A stretch of DNA of 64,000 nt from JADGRB01 sp963835825. GTDB taxonomy: Bacteria > Myxococcota_A > Polyangia > Fen-1088. Under the pieces are notes generated by a model. The model made no database searches and was not told the origin of the DNA. It saw only the letters and a program-made list of their open reading frames with translations. Position 1 is the stretch's first letter. Every line of letters begins with the position of its first letter. Of this stretch, positions 1 through 9,088 are shown one piece after another. The translations under genes were made by a program, and so were the position numbers. Location of the stretch: NCBI GenBank assembly GCA_963835825.1, contig CAWIGZ010000010.1, positions 62,001 through 126,000 of the forward strand. The letters run 5' to 3'.

Positions 1-2
1 TC

Positions 3-1067
3 ACGGCGGGGGCCTGGTGGCCGAGCTTTGGATATTTCGAAAAGTACGACACCTACACGCTGGGGCGCTTTCGCCAGCTGGGGGGACAGCTGAAGTTGAC
101 GGTCCCCTGGAGCACCGACCTCACGGTGACCGGCACGGCCGGCCTGGGGACCAGCCGGGACGGTAGCTTCAACCCCGGGGCGCCCGCCTTCTACGGGGCG
201 ATCACGGGCGTCGATCTGATCGCTTATGCAAACCTCCAGGTCACCTACGCGAAGTACGCCGACATCGGGTTTCACATCAACACCGACTGGACCGCCGACC
301 CGAACCTGACTCAGCAGTCGATGCCGGGTGACAAGTCCTTTGCGGCGGCCCAGCAGGCCCACCTGTCGGTGGCCGGCCTCGAGGCGAACCTCCGATTGCC
401 CTACTGGGGGCACGTCTGGATCTCGCCGTCGTTTCTCAGCGTTCGAAACGGCTGGGCGCTGGCCAGCGCGGGGACCGAGGTCATGCATTCGCTCAGCGGC
501 GTCGGCGTGGCCACCAACTACATGGCCTGGACCGGCAGCCCCACCGACTCGACCGGCAGCGGGTCGATGTTCAATCTCGGCTTCCTCTACGAGAACACGC
601 TGTCGGGGATCCAGGGCAACGCGCCGGGAAGTCTCCCGGAGGTGACGGTGAGCGTCTTCGGGCTGCTGGCGGACGCCAGCCGCACTTTGCCGGCCGGGAC
701 GACCCTCACGCAAACCGGTCTCAAACAGTTCAAGTACGGCGCGGACGTGACGCTCCAGTCCTTGACCTGGCTCGCCTTCATGCTCCGGTACGACGCCGTC
801 AATTACGATCTGGACCAACCCGGATACGTCTTCCTCAGCATCACGCCGCGGGTGGTGTTCTCCTCGCACTTCCTCTCCAGCGAGCGGATCTACCTCCAGT
901 ACTCTCGCTACAAGTACGGCGACAAGATGGTGCTGGCCGGGACGTGGCCGTTGACGGCGGGGGGCGGGCCGCTGGTGGCCGGGAGCAACGTCCTTCAGCA
1001 GGGCCCGTATTCGGGGATGACGCCCGACCAGAACGTCGTCAAGCTTCAGGCCGAGATCGCCTTCTGA
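3..1067 (+). CDS. outer-membrane beta-barrel protein, 5' partial
   Basis: The reading frame is open from the first bases of the window, so the gene starts upstream and only the C-terminal ~354 residues are present. The product has the alternating polar/hydrophobic strands typical of a barrel, with many Tyr, Trp, Gly and Thr, and it ends in a Phe (EIAF at the C-terminus), as barrels recognised by the BAM complex usually do. There are no cysteines and no long hydrophobic helix. It resembles porin-like proteins of delta-type bacteria, but I cannot name a substrate. The gene downstream runs in the opposite direction. The internal TTG near 96 is a weak alternative start and unlikely, because upstream codons (AWWPSFGYFEKYDTYTLGRF) fit the same protein. 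Confidence 0.7.
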   Translation, partial: TAGAWWPSFGYFEKYDTYTLGRFRQLGGQLKLTVPWSTDLTVTGTAGLGTSRDGSFNPGAPAFYGAITGVDLIAYANLQVTYAKYADIGFHINTDWTADPNLTQQSMPGDKSFAAAQQAHLSVAGLEANLRLPYWGHVWISPSFLSVRNGWALASAGTEVMHSLSGVGVATNYMAWTGSPTDSTGSGSMFNLGFLYENTLSGIQGNAPGSLPEVTVSVFGLLADASRTLPAGTTLTQTGLKQFKYGADVTLQSLTWLAFMLRYDAVNYDLDQPGYVFLSITPRVVFSSHFLSSERIYLQYSRYKYGDKMVLAGTWPLTAGGGPLVAGSNVLQQGPYSGMTPDQNVVKLQAEIAF

Positions 1068-1085
1068 GCACGACCGCGGCCGGGG

Positions 1086-1286
1086 TCAGCTCATCGGGGG
1101 GTGGGCGACCGAGGACTCGAGGCGGGCCGCGAGTGTCTCGACCTTCTGCAGTTGCGCGCGCAGCCGGTCCTTGAATTCCCGGACGTCCGCGTTGGTCAGC
1201 TCGATCATCAGGCCGTGGCGCTGCTCCTCGAGCGCGAGCGTCAGCTCACGCAGCTCATCGTCGGTGAATTCCAGCTTTACGCTCAT
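1086..1286 (-). CDS. small conserved-looking coiled-coil protein (66 aa)
   Basis: Sixty-six codons from an ATG (MSVKLEFTDDELREL) to TGA. The product is charged and almost entirely helical, with Leu/Ala spacing suggestive of a short coiled coil (residues about 10-58). No signal peptide, membrane segment or catalytic motif is visible, so no function is assigned. The in-frame upstream extension to 1397 overlaps the start of the divergent bpt gene and looks random. The next gene upstream is divergent, so the 65 bp between the two starts would hold both promoters. It is convergent with the barrel gene, with 18 bp between the stops. Confidence 0.55.
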   Translation of the reverse strand: MSVKLEFTDDELRELTLALEEQRHGLMIELTNADVREFKDRLRAQLQKVETLAARLESSVAHPPMS

Positions 1287-1350
1287 GTAGACAATGTAGA
1301 TCCGGAATCCAGCGGCTTCGTGGGCGCCGCCGCCGGAGGTTGGGCGGGGG

Positions 1351-2109
1351 ATGTTTTCGGTCCATGCTGAAGGGGTGTCGGAGCGCCTCTTGGCCAACTC
1401 GCCGCCCGAGCTCGTCGTCCGCGACGAGGAGGACGACTGTGTGTACCTGCCCGGACGGCGGGCGCGGCAGCCGCTGCGCCAGCCGATCCGCCGGCTGACC
1501 GCCGCCGAGTTCGACCGGCGGTTGGCGGCCGGCGACCGGCGCGCGGGGTCGCTCCTCTACAACCAGGCCTGCCCCAGCTGCACGGCCTGCCAGGCGATCC
1601 GCGTCGACGTGCAGGCGTTCGCGCCGTCGCGCTCCCAGCGACGGGCGCAGGCGAAGGGGGATGCCGCCGTCACGGTCGAGCTCGGCCCCATCGTCGTGGA
1701 CGACGTCCGCCTCGCCCTTTACCGGGCGCACGAGAGCGGCCGCGGGCTCGACCACGGGGGGCGGCCGCCGATCGACGCGCTCGAGTACGAGAGCTTCTTT
1801 GCCCACAGCTGCGTCGCGGGATTGGAGGTGCGGTATCTCGTGGACGGAGAGGTCCGCGGCGTGGCGATCACCGATCGTGGCGCGCGCTCGCTCTCGGCCG
1901 TCTACACCTTTTGGGATCCGAGCTACGCGGCGCTCTCGCTGGGGACGTATTCGATCCTGACCCAGATCGCGCTGGCCCGCGCCTGGGCGCTCGACTGGCT
2001 CTACCTCGGGCTCGCCATCCGGGAGAACCGCTCGATGGCCTACAAGCTGGCCTTCATGCCCCACGAACGCCGGGTCGACGGCGCCTGGCAGCGGTTCTCC
2101 CGCGGGTGA
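1351..2109 (+). CDS. bpt: aspartate/glutamate leucyltransferase (Bpt/Ate family)
   Basis: About 252 residues, the usual size for bacterial Bpt. This enzyme moves Leu (or Arg in Ate1) from aminoacyl-tRNA to the N-terminal Asp/Glu of proteins, marking them for ClpS/ClpAP degradation by the N-end rule. Family marks seen are YLPGR near residue 32, the Cys-rich motif CPSCTACQAIRV at about 74-85, and a C-terminal N-acetyltransferase-like fold with SLGTYSIL and YLGLAIRENRSMAYKLAF. The Bpt family usually has a Cys in the YLPG region, and C30 is present. ATG at 1351 is assigned; a GTG at 1375 with GAAGGG upstream is an equally good start. No clpS or aat lies in the window. Confidence 0.8.
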   Translation: MFSVHAEGVSERLLANSPPELVVRDEEDDCVYLPGRRARQPLRQPIRRLTAAEFDRRLAAGDRRAGSLLYNQACPSCTACQAIRVDVQAFAPSRSQRRAQAKGDAAVTVELGPIVVDDVRLALYRAHESGRGLDHGGRPPIDALEYESFFAHSCVAGLEVRYLVDGEVRGVAITDRGARSLSAVYTFWDPSYAALSLGTYSILTQIALARAWALDWLYLGLAIRENRSMAYKLAFMPHERRVDGAWQRFSRG

Positions 2110-2210
2110 GCGCTCGAGTGACCTGCGTTGCCTCTCGATTGCCGTTCGGGCGGTAACCGATCGCGTGGTGGTCCTCGGTCGTTTGTTCTATAAGCTCGCC
2201 CCGGGGATCG

Positions 2211-4289
2211 GTGGCGAGTTTCGAGACGGTACAGTCCCGCGATCTCGTGCGCCCCTCGCCCGAGGGCGGTGGCTACCGACCGGACGTCGACGGCCTGCGG
2301 GCGGTGGCGGTCCTGGGGGTGATCGGGTTTCACGCGTTTCCCGGCGGATTGCCGGGCGGGTTCATCGGGGTGGACCTGTTCTTCGTCCTCTCCGGGTTTC
2401 TGATCAGCGGCATCATCTTCCGGGGGCTCGCGGACGGCTCGTTCAGCGCCGCCGAGTTCTACGCGCGGCGGATCCGCCGCATCTTCCCGGGCCTGGTGCT
2501 GGTGCTGGCGGCCAGCTTGGTGTTCGGCTGGTACGTGCTGCTGGCCGACGAATTCGAACGGCTCGGCAAGCACGCGGCGGCGGGGGCGGGCTTCGTCGCC
2601 AACCTGTGGCTGTGGCACGAAGGGGACTACTTCAACGGTGATGCCGCCAACAACCCGCTCCTGCACCTGTGGTCGCTGGGGGTGGAGGAGCAGTTCTACC
2701 TCCTCTGGCCGCCGCTGCTGATCCTCGCGTGGAAGCGTTCCCGCCGCTCCGTCCCCTTCATCGCCGCGCTCGTCACGATCGCGTCGCTGGCCACGAACCT
2801 GGCCTTGATCCACCGCTTCCCGAGGGCGGCGTTCTACGCGCCGTTCTCGCGGTTGTGGGAGTTGACCGTGGGCGGATTGCTCGCGTACGCGAAGCTCGGT
2901 CGCTCGGCTGAGGACCACAACCAGCGGCGCGCGGACGCGATGTCCTGGGTGGGCATCGGCCTCATCGTCTTCGCGGCCGCCACGGACGCCAAGGCCTTCC
3001 CGGGCGCGTGGGCGGCAGTTCCGGCCCTGGGCGCCTGTCTCATCATCGCCGCGGGTCCTCGGGCGGTCGTGAATCGGCAGTTGCTCTCGAACCGCCTCCT
3101 GGTCGGGATCGGCCTCATCAGCTACCCGCTTTACCTCTGGCACTGGCCGCTGCTGTCGTTCGCCCGCATCGTCGGGGGAGGCCCGCCCGCCCCCGGCCTC
3201 TGTCTGGCGCTCATCGCGGTGAGCTTCGTCCTCGCGTATGCGACCACCAGCTTGGTGGAGCGAAGGGCGCGTCGAGCTCGCGGCCGCCGGCTGCTGCTGG
3301 TCCTCGCCAGCCTCGCCGCCGTCAATCTGGTCGGAGGTCTGACCATCGTCCGGGCGGGAGTGCGCCCCCGCAACAGCGGAAACGGCGTCGACCGCGTCGT
3401 CGAGGCGCGCCGCGATCTGCGGTTCCCGCCCGAGGGCTTCTCGGCCTTCGCGATGAACGGTCGCACGTACCATCTGCACGCCGCCGGCGGCGGAAGGGCG
3501 CTGCTGTTCGGCGATTCGCACCTCGAGCAATACGGCGCGCGCATCCATCGGGTCCTCTCCGAGCGCCCGGCGGACGGAGAGCTCGCCTACCTGGTCACCT
3601 CGGGCGGATGTCCGCCCATCCCCGGCGTCGAGGAGGATCAGCACCCCGGGTGCGACGCCTGGCGGGCGGACGCGCTGGCGCTGGCGCACCGGCCGGACAT
3701 CGACACCATCGTGGTGGGGGCGTGTTGGAACTGCTACTTCATCGAGATGACCGCGCCGCCCAGCGGCGAACGCCGGCGCGGTACGCCCGAGAGCTTCGAA
3801 TACTATTTCGAGGACCGCGGCCTGCCCCAGGCGGGCAGGCGAGCCTTCCGCGCCGGGGACGCCACCGAGCCCGCGCTGGCCGCCCTGGAAAAGATGTTGG
3901 CGATGCTGGTTCGAACACGGAAGCGTGTGTTCCTGCTGCTCGACAACCCGTTCGGGACCGATCTCGATCCCAAGAGCCACCTGGCCGGCAGCCGCTTGAC
4001 GACGCTTCGTTGTCTCGAGGAGGTGCCCCCTCATCAACTGACCCTGCGCGAGCAGGAAGTGCGGCGCAGGCTCATCGAGGTCGCAGCCCGCTCCGGCGCG
4101 GTGGTCATCGATCCCATGTCGTCCCTGTGCGCGGGCGGCCTCTGCCCGATCCGGGACGGACGAGGAGCATTCATTTATCGAGACGGCAACCACCTCCGCG
4201 CGTCGACGGCCGGAGCCGAGCTGGGATACCTCGACGTCGCGCTTCGATCCGTTGGAGCGCCGCCGCCCCCCCTCAGCGCCCACCGGTGA
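2211..4289 (+). CDS. acyltransferase-3 / SGNH fusion membrane protein (OafB/OatA type)
   Basis: A 692-residue protein with an N-terminal acyltransferase-3 domain (about residues 20-370, ten or so membrane segments) fused to a C-terminal SGNH hydrolase-like domain. The acyltransferase catalytic His lies in GVIGFHAFPGG (H41), followed by GVDLFFVLSGFLISG and a membrane-proximal RRIRRIFPG. LHLWSLGVEEQFYLLWP is the usual second signature. The SGNH part shows GDSH near residue 434 and DGNHLRA near 656, matching blocks I and V. Such fusions O-acetylate lipopolysaccharide O-antigen, capsule or other surface glycans. The start is GTG, chosen because it precedes the conserved YRPDVDGLRAVAV by about 20 residues. 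No glycan cluster surrounds it, so the acceptor is unknown. Confidence 0.88.
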   Translation: MASFETVQSRDLVRPSPEGGGYRPDVDGLRAVAVLGVIGFHAFPGGLPGGFIGVDLFFVLSGFLISGIIFRGLADGSFSAAEFYARRIRRIFPGLVLVLAASLVFGWYVLLADEFERLGKHAAAGAGFVANLWLWHEGDYFNGDAANNPLLHLWSLGVEEQFYLLWPPLLILAWKRSRRSVPFIAALVTIASLATNLALIHRFPRAAFYAPFSRLWELTVGGLLAYAKLGRSAEDHNQRRADAMSWVGIGLIVFAAATDAKAFPGAWAAVPALGACLIIAAGPRAVVNRQLLSNRLLVGIGLISYPLYLWHWPLLSFARIVGGGPPAPGLCLALIAVSFVLAYATTSLVERRARRARGRRLLLVLASLAAVNLVGGLTIVRAGVRPRNSGNGVDRVVEARRDLRFPPEGFSAFAMNGRTYHLHAAGGGRALLFGDSHLEQYGARIHRVLSERPADGELAYLVTSGGCPPIPGVEEDQHPGCDAWRADALALAHRPDIDTIVVGACWNCYFIEMTAPPSGERRRGTPESFEYYFEDRGLPQAGRRAFRAGDATEPALAALEKMLAMLVRTRKRVFLLLDNPFGTDLDPKSHLAGSRLTTLRCLEEVPPHQLTLREQEVRRRLIEVAARSGAVVIDPMSSLCAGGLCPIRDGRGAFIYRDGNHLRASTAGAELGYLDVALRSVGAPPPPLSAHR

Positions 4290-4398
4290 CGTCAATCCCA
4301 GGTTGATTCGGGACGCCATGCACGTGATCATCCCGAAAAGCCTGAGTGTATAGTCTGCTCGTGGGTCGCCAATCGGCTCTCAACCGCGCGGCCACGAA

Positions 4399-5841
4399 GT
4401 GGGAGTCGACCAGATAGGCCGCTGGGCTCGGGCCCGCGTGCCCGAGCTGATCGTGGTGGGCGTCGGCGTCCTGTTGCGGCTCTCGATGGCGCTCACGTAC
4501 GACACGCGCATCGGCTACGACTTCAATTCCCATTGGCCGTACATCCAGTACCTGGTCGCGCGCCACCAGCTGCCGCCGCTGGCCTACAACGCGTCTTCTT
4601 ATCATCCGCCGCTCTACTATCTGCTGGCGGCGTTCCTGGTGGCCCACGGCCTGGGCGCGGGGGCGCTCGGGTGGCTGGCGGCGCTGTGCGGGATGATCCG
4701 CCTCGGGCTGGTCTGGGTCGGCCTCGAGCGGTGGCTCCCCGAATCGCGCCTGGCCCGGGTCGTCGCGCTGGCGCTGGCCGCCGTCCTCCCGCCCGCCGTC
4801 CAGGTGGACGGGATGATCACGAACGAGACCCTGGTCCTGCTGCTGTCGGCTGCCGCGCTGGTCGTGGCGCCCGCGGCGATCGCGGCGGCGCGCGCCGGAC
4901 GCGTCGGGCCGATGGTCGGGCTCGGGCTGCTGACCGCGCTGGCGATGATGAGCAAGATCTCGGCGTCGGTGCTGGTGATGTCGGTCGGTGCGGCGATCGC
5001 CCTCGAGATCGCCCGGGCCCGGTCGTCCTGGTGGCCCGCGCTGCGCGCCCGCGCGCTGCCGATCGTGGTCGGCGGGGTCGTCCTGGCCTGCCTGACGGGT
5101 CCGTTCTTCGTCCGCAACCAGATCCTCTACGGCAAGATGTCGCCGACCGGGTACGACGGGGCGCTGAAGCCGAACCAAGCAGTCTACGAAGGGATCCCGT
5201 ACTTCGAGCGGCGGCCGCTTGCGTTCTACGTCGGCTGGACACCGCGGATCTTCGTTCATCCGGTGGTTCCGACGGGCTTGAAGCCGAACGCGCGCTTCTT
5301 TCCGGTCCTGATCGCGACGACCTTCAACGACTATTACATCTATGGCTACTCCGGGGGCGGCAAGTACGGCCAGCAGAACTGGGTGTCGGCGGCCGGCGTC
5401 GCCCTTGGCTGCCTGTCGGTGGCGGGCGGGACGCTGATCGCGCTGGTGACCACGATGGCGTGGTTCGGCGCGGTCCGCCGGCTCTGGCGCCGCCGCGGCG
5501 ACGGCGAGCCGGACCCCCGCTTCGCGCTTCTGCTCGTTCCGCTGATCGGCCTCCTGGGCCAGCTCCACTTCGCGGTCAAGTACCCGAACGACGACTTCGG
5601 GCCGATCAAGGGGGCCTACTTGCAGTTCGTCGCGCCGGTGCTGTGCGCGATGTTCGGTGTCGGCATCGCGTGGATGTGGCGGCGGGGACGCCGGCTTTGG
5701 CGCTCAGGCGCCGTGCTCGCGTTGGGCGGGCTGGCGCTGGTGGCCGTCTATTCATTGCACGCCCGTTTCCCGCCGCTCGGCAAGAACGCCAATACGGCGG
5801 CGCCGTTCTTCATGCAGCCGGGCGCCGAGAAATGGAAGTAG
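4399..5841 (+). CDS. GT-C type membrane glycosyltransferase (ArnT/PMT-like, GT39/GT83 superfamily)
   Basis: 480 residues with around ten hydrophobic segments. After the first helix comes a periplasmic acidic loop (YDTRIGYDFNSHWPY), which is where GT-C enzymes place the catalytic Asp. The conserved KIS in the central membrane block and a soluble loop rich in Pro/Tyr (FVRNQILYGKMSP) also fit. The family transfers sugars from polyprenyl-phosphate donors to lipid A, protein or other periplasmic acceptors. The start is GTG. It follows the acyltransferase by ~110 bp in the same direction and is convergent with recA. The substrate cannot be read from the sequence. Confidence 0.7.
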   Translation: MGVDQIGRWARARVPELIVVGVGVLLRLSMALTYDTRIGYDFNSHWPYIQYLVARHQLPPLAYNASSYHPPLYYLLAAFLVAHGLGAGALGWLAALCGMIRLGLVWVGLERWLPESRLARVVALALAAVLPPAVQVDGMITNETLVLLLSAAALVVAPAAIAAARAGRVGPMVGLGLLTALAMMSKISASVLVMSVGAAIALEIARARSSWWPALRARALPIVVGGVVLACLTGPFFVRNQILYGKMSPTGYDGALKPNQAVYEGIPYFERRPLAFYVGWTPRIFVHPVVPTGLKPNARFFPVLIATTFNDYYIYGYSGGGKYGQQNWVSAAGVALGCLSVAGGTLIALVTTMAWFGAVRRLWRRRGDGEPDPRFALLLVPLIGLLGQLHFAVKYPNDDFGPIKGAYLQFVAPVLCAMFGVGIAWMWRRGRRLWRSGAVLALGGLALVAVYSLHARFPPLGKNANTAAPFFMQPGAEKWK

Positions 5842-5925
5842 GGCGCCCGGGAACCGTACGGTGCACCGGAGCGCGCCGAGGCCCCCCGCCGGTTTCCAGT
5901 TGGCCGATGTCGAGTCTCTCCGGGA

Positions 5926-6975
5926 TCAGGCCGCCTGCGCTTGCACGGAAGGTGGGGTCACCGGCGCGCCGAGGGCGGCGTTCTCCGCCTTGCGCGCCTC
6001 CAGCAGGAGACGGCGGACCTCCTCGGCGATCTCCGGGTGCTCGGCGACGTAGGCGCTGGCCTTGTCGCGTCCCTGGCCGATCCGTTCGCCGCGGAAGGAA
6101 TAGAAGGCGCCCGCCTTCTCGAAGAGCCCAGCGGCCGACGCCAGGTCGACGACCTCGCCGGGGGCGTTGACGCCGATGCCGTAGAGGATGTCGAACTCGG
6201 CCTCGCGAAAGGGCGGGGCGACCTTGTTCTTCACCACCTTGACGCGCGCGTGGTTCCCGACCACCTGATCGCCGTTCTTGACCACCCCGATCTTGCGGAT
6301 GTCGAGCCGCACCGAGGCGTAGAACTTCAGCGCGTTGCCGCCGGTGGTGGTCTCCGGGTTGCCGTAAACCACGCCGATCTTCTGGCGAAGTTGGTTGATG
6401 AAGATGACCGCCGTGTTGTTTTTCGCCGTGGCGGCGGTCAGCTTGCGCAGCGCCTGGCTCATGAGCCGCGCCTGCAACCCCATGTGCGCGTCGCCCATCT
6501 CCCCCTCGATCTCCGCCTTCGGCACCAGCGCCGCGACCGAATCGATCACGATCAGATCGACCGCGCCGGTGGCGACCAGCTTGTCGGCGATCTCCAGCGC
6601 CTGCTCGCCGTGGTCGGGCTGCGACACCAGCAGCTCCTCGGTGCGGACGCCCAGCTTGCGGGCGTAGCCGACGTCCAGGGCGTGCTCGGCGTCGATGAAG
6701 GCGCAGATGCCGCCGGCGCGCTGGGCCTGGGCGATCGCCTGCAGGGTCAGCGTGGTCTTCCCCGACGACTCGGGGCCGTAGATCTCGATCACCCGGCCGC
6801 GCGGCAGACCGCCCACCCCGAGCGCCACGTCGAGGCCGACGGAGCCGGTCGGAATGACGTCGATCGGCGCGATGTCGCCGCCGTCGAGCGGCATGATCGC
6901 TCCCTTGCCGAACTGCTTTTCGATGGCGGCGATGGCGCCGGACACGGCCTTCATTTTCTCTTTGATGCTGGACAT
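5926..6975 (-). CDS. recA: recombinase RecA
   Basis: 349 residues. RecA forms the ATP-dependent filament on single-stranded DNA that drives homologous strand exchange and LexA cleavage. Walker A is GPESSGKT (about 67-74), followed by DAEHALD, the Walker B segment LIVIDSVAAL, the L2 region and the characteristic FINQLRQKIGVVYGNPETTTGG. The C-terminal tail is unusually Ala/Pro-rich rather than strongly acidic. ATG at 6975 is preferred over an in-frame start seven codons upstream because AAGGAGAGACC sits immediately before it. The gene is intact. Its 5' region shares a long sequence with the 5' end of comM (see repeat entries). Confidence 0.98.
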   Translation of the reverse strand: MSSIKEKMKAVSGAIAAIEKQFGKGAIMPLDGGDIAPIDVIPTGSVGLDVALGVGGLPRGRVIEIYGPESSGKTTLTLQAIAQAQRAGGICAFIDAEHALDVGYARKLGVRTEELLVSQPDHGEQALEIADKLVATGAVDLIVIDSVAALVPKAEIEGEMGDAHMGLQARLMSQALRKLTAATAKNNTAVIFINQLRQKIGVVYGNPETTTGGNALKFYASVRLDIRKIGVVKNGDQVVGNHARVKVVKNKVAPPFREAEFDILYGIGVNAPGEVVDLASAAGLFEKAGAFYSFRGERIGQGRDKASAYVAEHPEIAEEVRRLLLEARKAENAALGAPVTPPSVQAQAA

Positions 6976-7011
6976 GGTCTCTCCTTCGTTGGTCACTGGT
7001 TGCGGTCACTG

Positions 7012-7107
7012 ACGCGCGAACATGCCGCCCGACACTGCGAGCCGAGTGCCAGCCCTCGCCTCCGATTCTCCGCCGTCAGCTGACGCTGCGCGGCCGCCCG
7101 TCGGTCA
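7012..7107 (-). repeat. recA-upstream copy of a ~96-bp sequence shared with comM 5' end
   Basis: This stretch upstream of recA matches 12196-12292 at about 83 of 97 aligned positions by hand count, with one indel. A 20-base core (7033-7052) is identical in both copies. On the recA strand the copy includes ATG TTC GCG CGT CAG TGA (7023 down to 7006), a five-codon open frame MFARQ that reproduces the first four codons of ComM (MFAR). It therefore looks like a duplicated comM promoter plus start codon placed ahead of recA, or a shared regulatory cassette. Confidence 0.85.
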
Positions 7108-7574
7108 TGTCGTCCCGAGGCCGGTCGTCGTGGCCAAACCGATTCGGCTTCCGCTTGCGATGCTCCGACATGGGGACGGCTTTACGACGGCCCCGATGCC
7201 TTAGGCAGTCCGTGCAGCTCGTCGAGCAAGAGCGGCGCAACCAAACCGACGTCGCGGTGGGGACGCGCGCGCAACGCCGCGAGATCCGGGCGGCTTCGAT
7301 TGAATGTCGTTTGCGCGACTTGTCGGAACGCCAGATTTGCGTGCCGCCGGGCGCGACGCGCCGGACGCACGCTTTGCTTTTTGTGTTCACAAATGTCCGG
7401 CTCGAGACAGAGACGATAGCCGGAAGAGTGACCCGGGTGGGTTCTCACCGGGTCGACGACCGCGAGAACCAGTTCTGACAAGTTCCGAATCACGAAGGCA
7501 ATAGTCACCACCCAGGCGCGTCGCAGCTCGGATCGAGAACGCGCGGCAGACCACATCGTTGCGGAGTACCGAAA
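7108..7574. other. intergenic stretch without a supported gene
   Basis: About 470 bases between the recA upstream repeat and the GH54 lipoprotein gene. It is less GC-rich than its surroundings. Open frames on both strands here have arbitrary composition and cross the start of the neighbouring gene, so none is called. It presumably carries the promoters of recA (leftward) and the GH54 gene (rightward), but I could not identify convincing -35/-10 elements. Confidence 0.6.
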
Positions 7575-9017
7575 ATGAAGAGAGCACATCGTACGGAATC
7601 GAAGCTTGCTTTGTCAGCGATGACTGCGCTCTGCGCTCTGGTGGCCTCGGTCGGCTGCGGCCCGCCCACCAAGGGCATGACGGTCTCTCAGACGGGCGGA
7701 ACCAGCGGCACTGGCACCGGTGGCACTGGTGACTCGACCGGCAGTGGCGGGGACTCCGCCGGGACAGGCGGAGTCACCGGCTCGGGCGGCGCCGGCGACG
7801 GCGGCTCGACGGGGTTTGGCGGCACCGGGGCTGGCGGCAGCGGTGGCAACGGCGCGACCGGGACTGGCGGCATCACGCCGCAGGGTGGCCGGGGAGGCAG
7901 TGCATCCGGCGGCGCCACGGCCACCGGCGGCAGCGCGGGCGGGAGCGGCGGCTCGGCCCAAGGCGGCAGGGGCGGAGGCAGCCCGGGGTCGGGCGGCACC
8001 GTCGCGACGGGCGGCACCTCTGGTGTGGCCGGGACCTCCGGTACGGGTGGCTCGACGAGCCGCGCGCCAGGGCCGTGCGATATCTACCAGGCCGCCGGCA
8101 CGCCTTGCGCGGCAGCCCACAGCACCGTGCGCGCGCTCTACGCAGCGTACAACGGTCCCCTTTACCAGGTCAGAAAAGGGAGCAGCACCAAGGACATCCC
8201 GGTGCTTGCGGACGGCTACGTCGACATCTCCGTGCAAGATTCGTTCTGCTCCGGCGGGACCTGCACCATTTCGATCCTCTACGATCAGTCGCCCAACAAG
8301 AACAATCTCGTCAAATCGCCGGCAGCGCTTTGGTTGCCGAATGGTGGTGACGAGGTGAACGCCACTCTGGCGAGCATCAAGATCAATGGCCATACCGCGC
8401 ACGGCATCTACGTCGACAACAGCGGGGGATCGACCGGCGTCGGCTACCGGAACAACGCCACCAAGGGGCTCGCGACGGGCGACGGCGCAGAGGCCATGTA
8501 CGCGGTGTTCGATGCAAAGCGGTACAACCAATGGTGCTGCTTCGACTACGGCAATGCCGAGATCTCGGGCAAGGACGACGGCAACGCCACCATGGAGGCC
8601 ATTTACTACGGGAACTCCACGCAGTGGACGCGGGGTGGCGGCAGCGGCCCCTGGGTCGCGGCAGATCTCGAAAATGGGATGTTCGAAGGAGATTCCACCA
8701 ACGCTTCCAGCAACACCTCCATCGATTCCAGCTGGCTCTACCTCACGGCCATGCTCAAGGGCCCCTCTGGAAATGCGATGGGCCTGAAGGCCGGCAACGC
8801 GCAGTCCGGCACTCTTCAGACGAAGTGGAACGGAAAACGTCCGCCCGGATATAGCCCCAAGAAGCTGAACGGCGCGATCATCCTGGGGACGGGCGGCGAC
8901 GGAAGCAACAATGCCAAGGGCACGTTCTTCGAAGGAGTCATCACCTCCGGTAGTCCGCCGGACTCCGTGGACGATCAGATCCAGGCCAACATCGTCGCCG
9001 CGGGTTACGGGCGCTGA
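7575..9017 (+). CDS. GH54 alpha-L-arabinofuranosidase lipoprotein
   Basis: 480 residues: lipoprotein signal ending in SVGCGPP, a Gly/Ser/Thr-rich linker (about residues 40-165), then a complete GH54 catalytic domain from GPCDIYQAAGTPC to the C-terminus. The domain aligns with fungal AbfB: SILYDQSPNKNNLV, the vicinal disulfide WCCFDYGNAE, nucleophile Glu in DLENG (E366) and acid/base Asp in GGDGSN (D442). The 76-residue spacing equals that between E221 and D297 of Aspergillus AbfB. It would release arabinose from arabinan or arabinoxylan at the cell surface. The C-terminal arabinose-binding CBM42 usually attached to GH54 is absent. The next gene encodes a porin-like protein, suggesting sugar uptake. 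GH54 is mostly fungal. Confidence 0.9.
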   Translation: MKRAHRTESKLALSAMTALCALVASVGCGPPTKGMTVSQTGGTSGTGTGGTGDSTGSGGDSAGTGGVTGSGGAGDGGSTGFGGTGAGGSGGNGATGTGGITPQGGRGGSASGGATATGGSAGGSGGSAQGGRGGGSPGSGGTVATGGTSGVAGTSGTGGSTSRAPGPCDIYQAAGTPCAAAHSTVRALYAAYNGPLYQVRKGSSTKDIPVLADGYVDISVQDSFCSGGTCTISILYDQSPNKNNLVKSPAALWLPNGGDEVNATLASIKINGHTAHGIYVDNSGGSTGVGYRNNATKGLATGDGAEAMYAVFDAKRYNQWCCFDYGNAEISGKDDGNATMEAIYYGNSTQWTRGGGSGPWVAADLENGMFEGDSTNASSNTSIDSSWLYLTAMLKGPSGNAMGLKAGNAQSGTLQTKWNGKRPPGYSPKKLNGAIILGTGGDGSNNAKGTFFEGVITSGSPPDSVDDQIQANIVAAGYGR

Positions 9018-9088
9018 GGCCTCGGCGGGCCCTCCGGTCGGGGGCGCAGAGTGCGCCCTCGAACACTTCATTCATTCCACGGACACCC

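Noticed and set aside
2040..4331. 763-codon open frame antisense to the acyltransferase
   Set aside because: Arg/Gly/Pro/Gln-rich shadow of a real gene in high-GC DNA; no motifs.
7033..7052. CIRCE-like heat-shock operator in the recA/comM core (GAGTGC half)
   Set aside because: Only one half-site matches; the second half and 9-base spacing are missing.
7182..7589. 135-codon minus-strand frame between recA and the GH54 gene
   Set aside because: Crosses the GH54 start, has no RBS or family resemblance and unusual composition.
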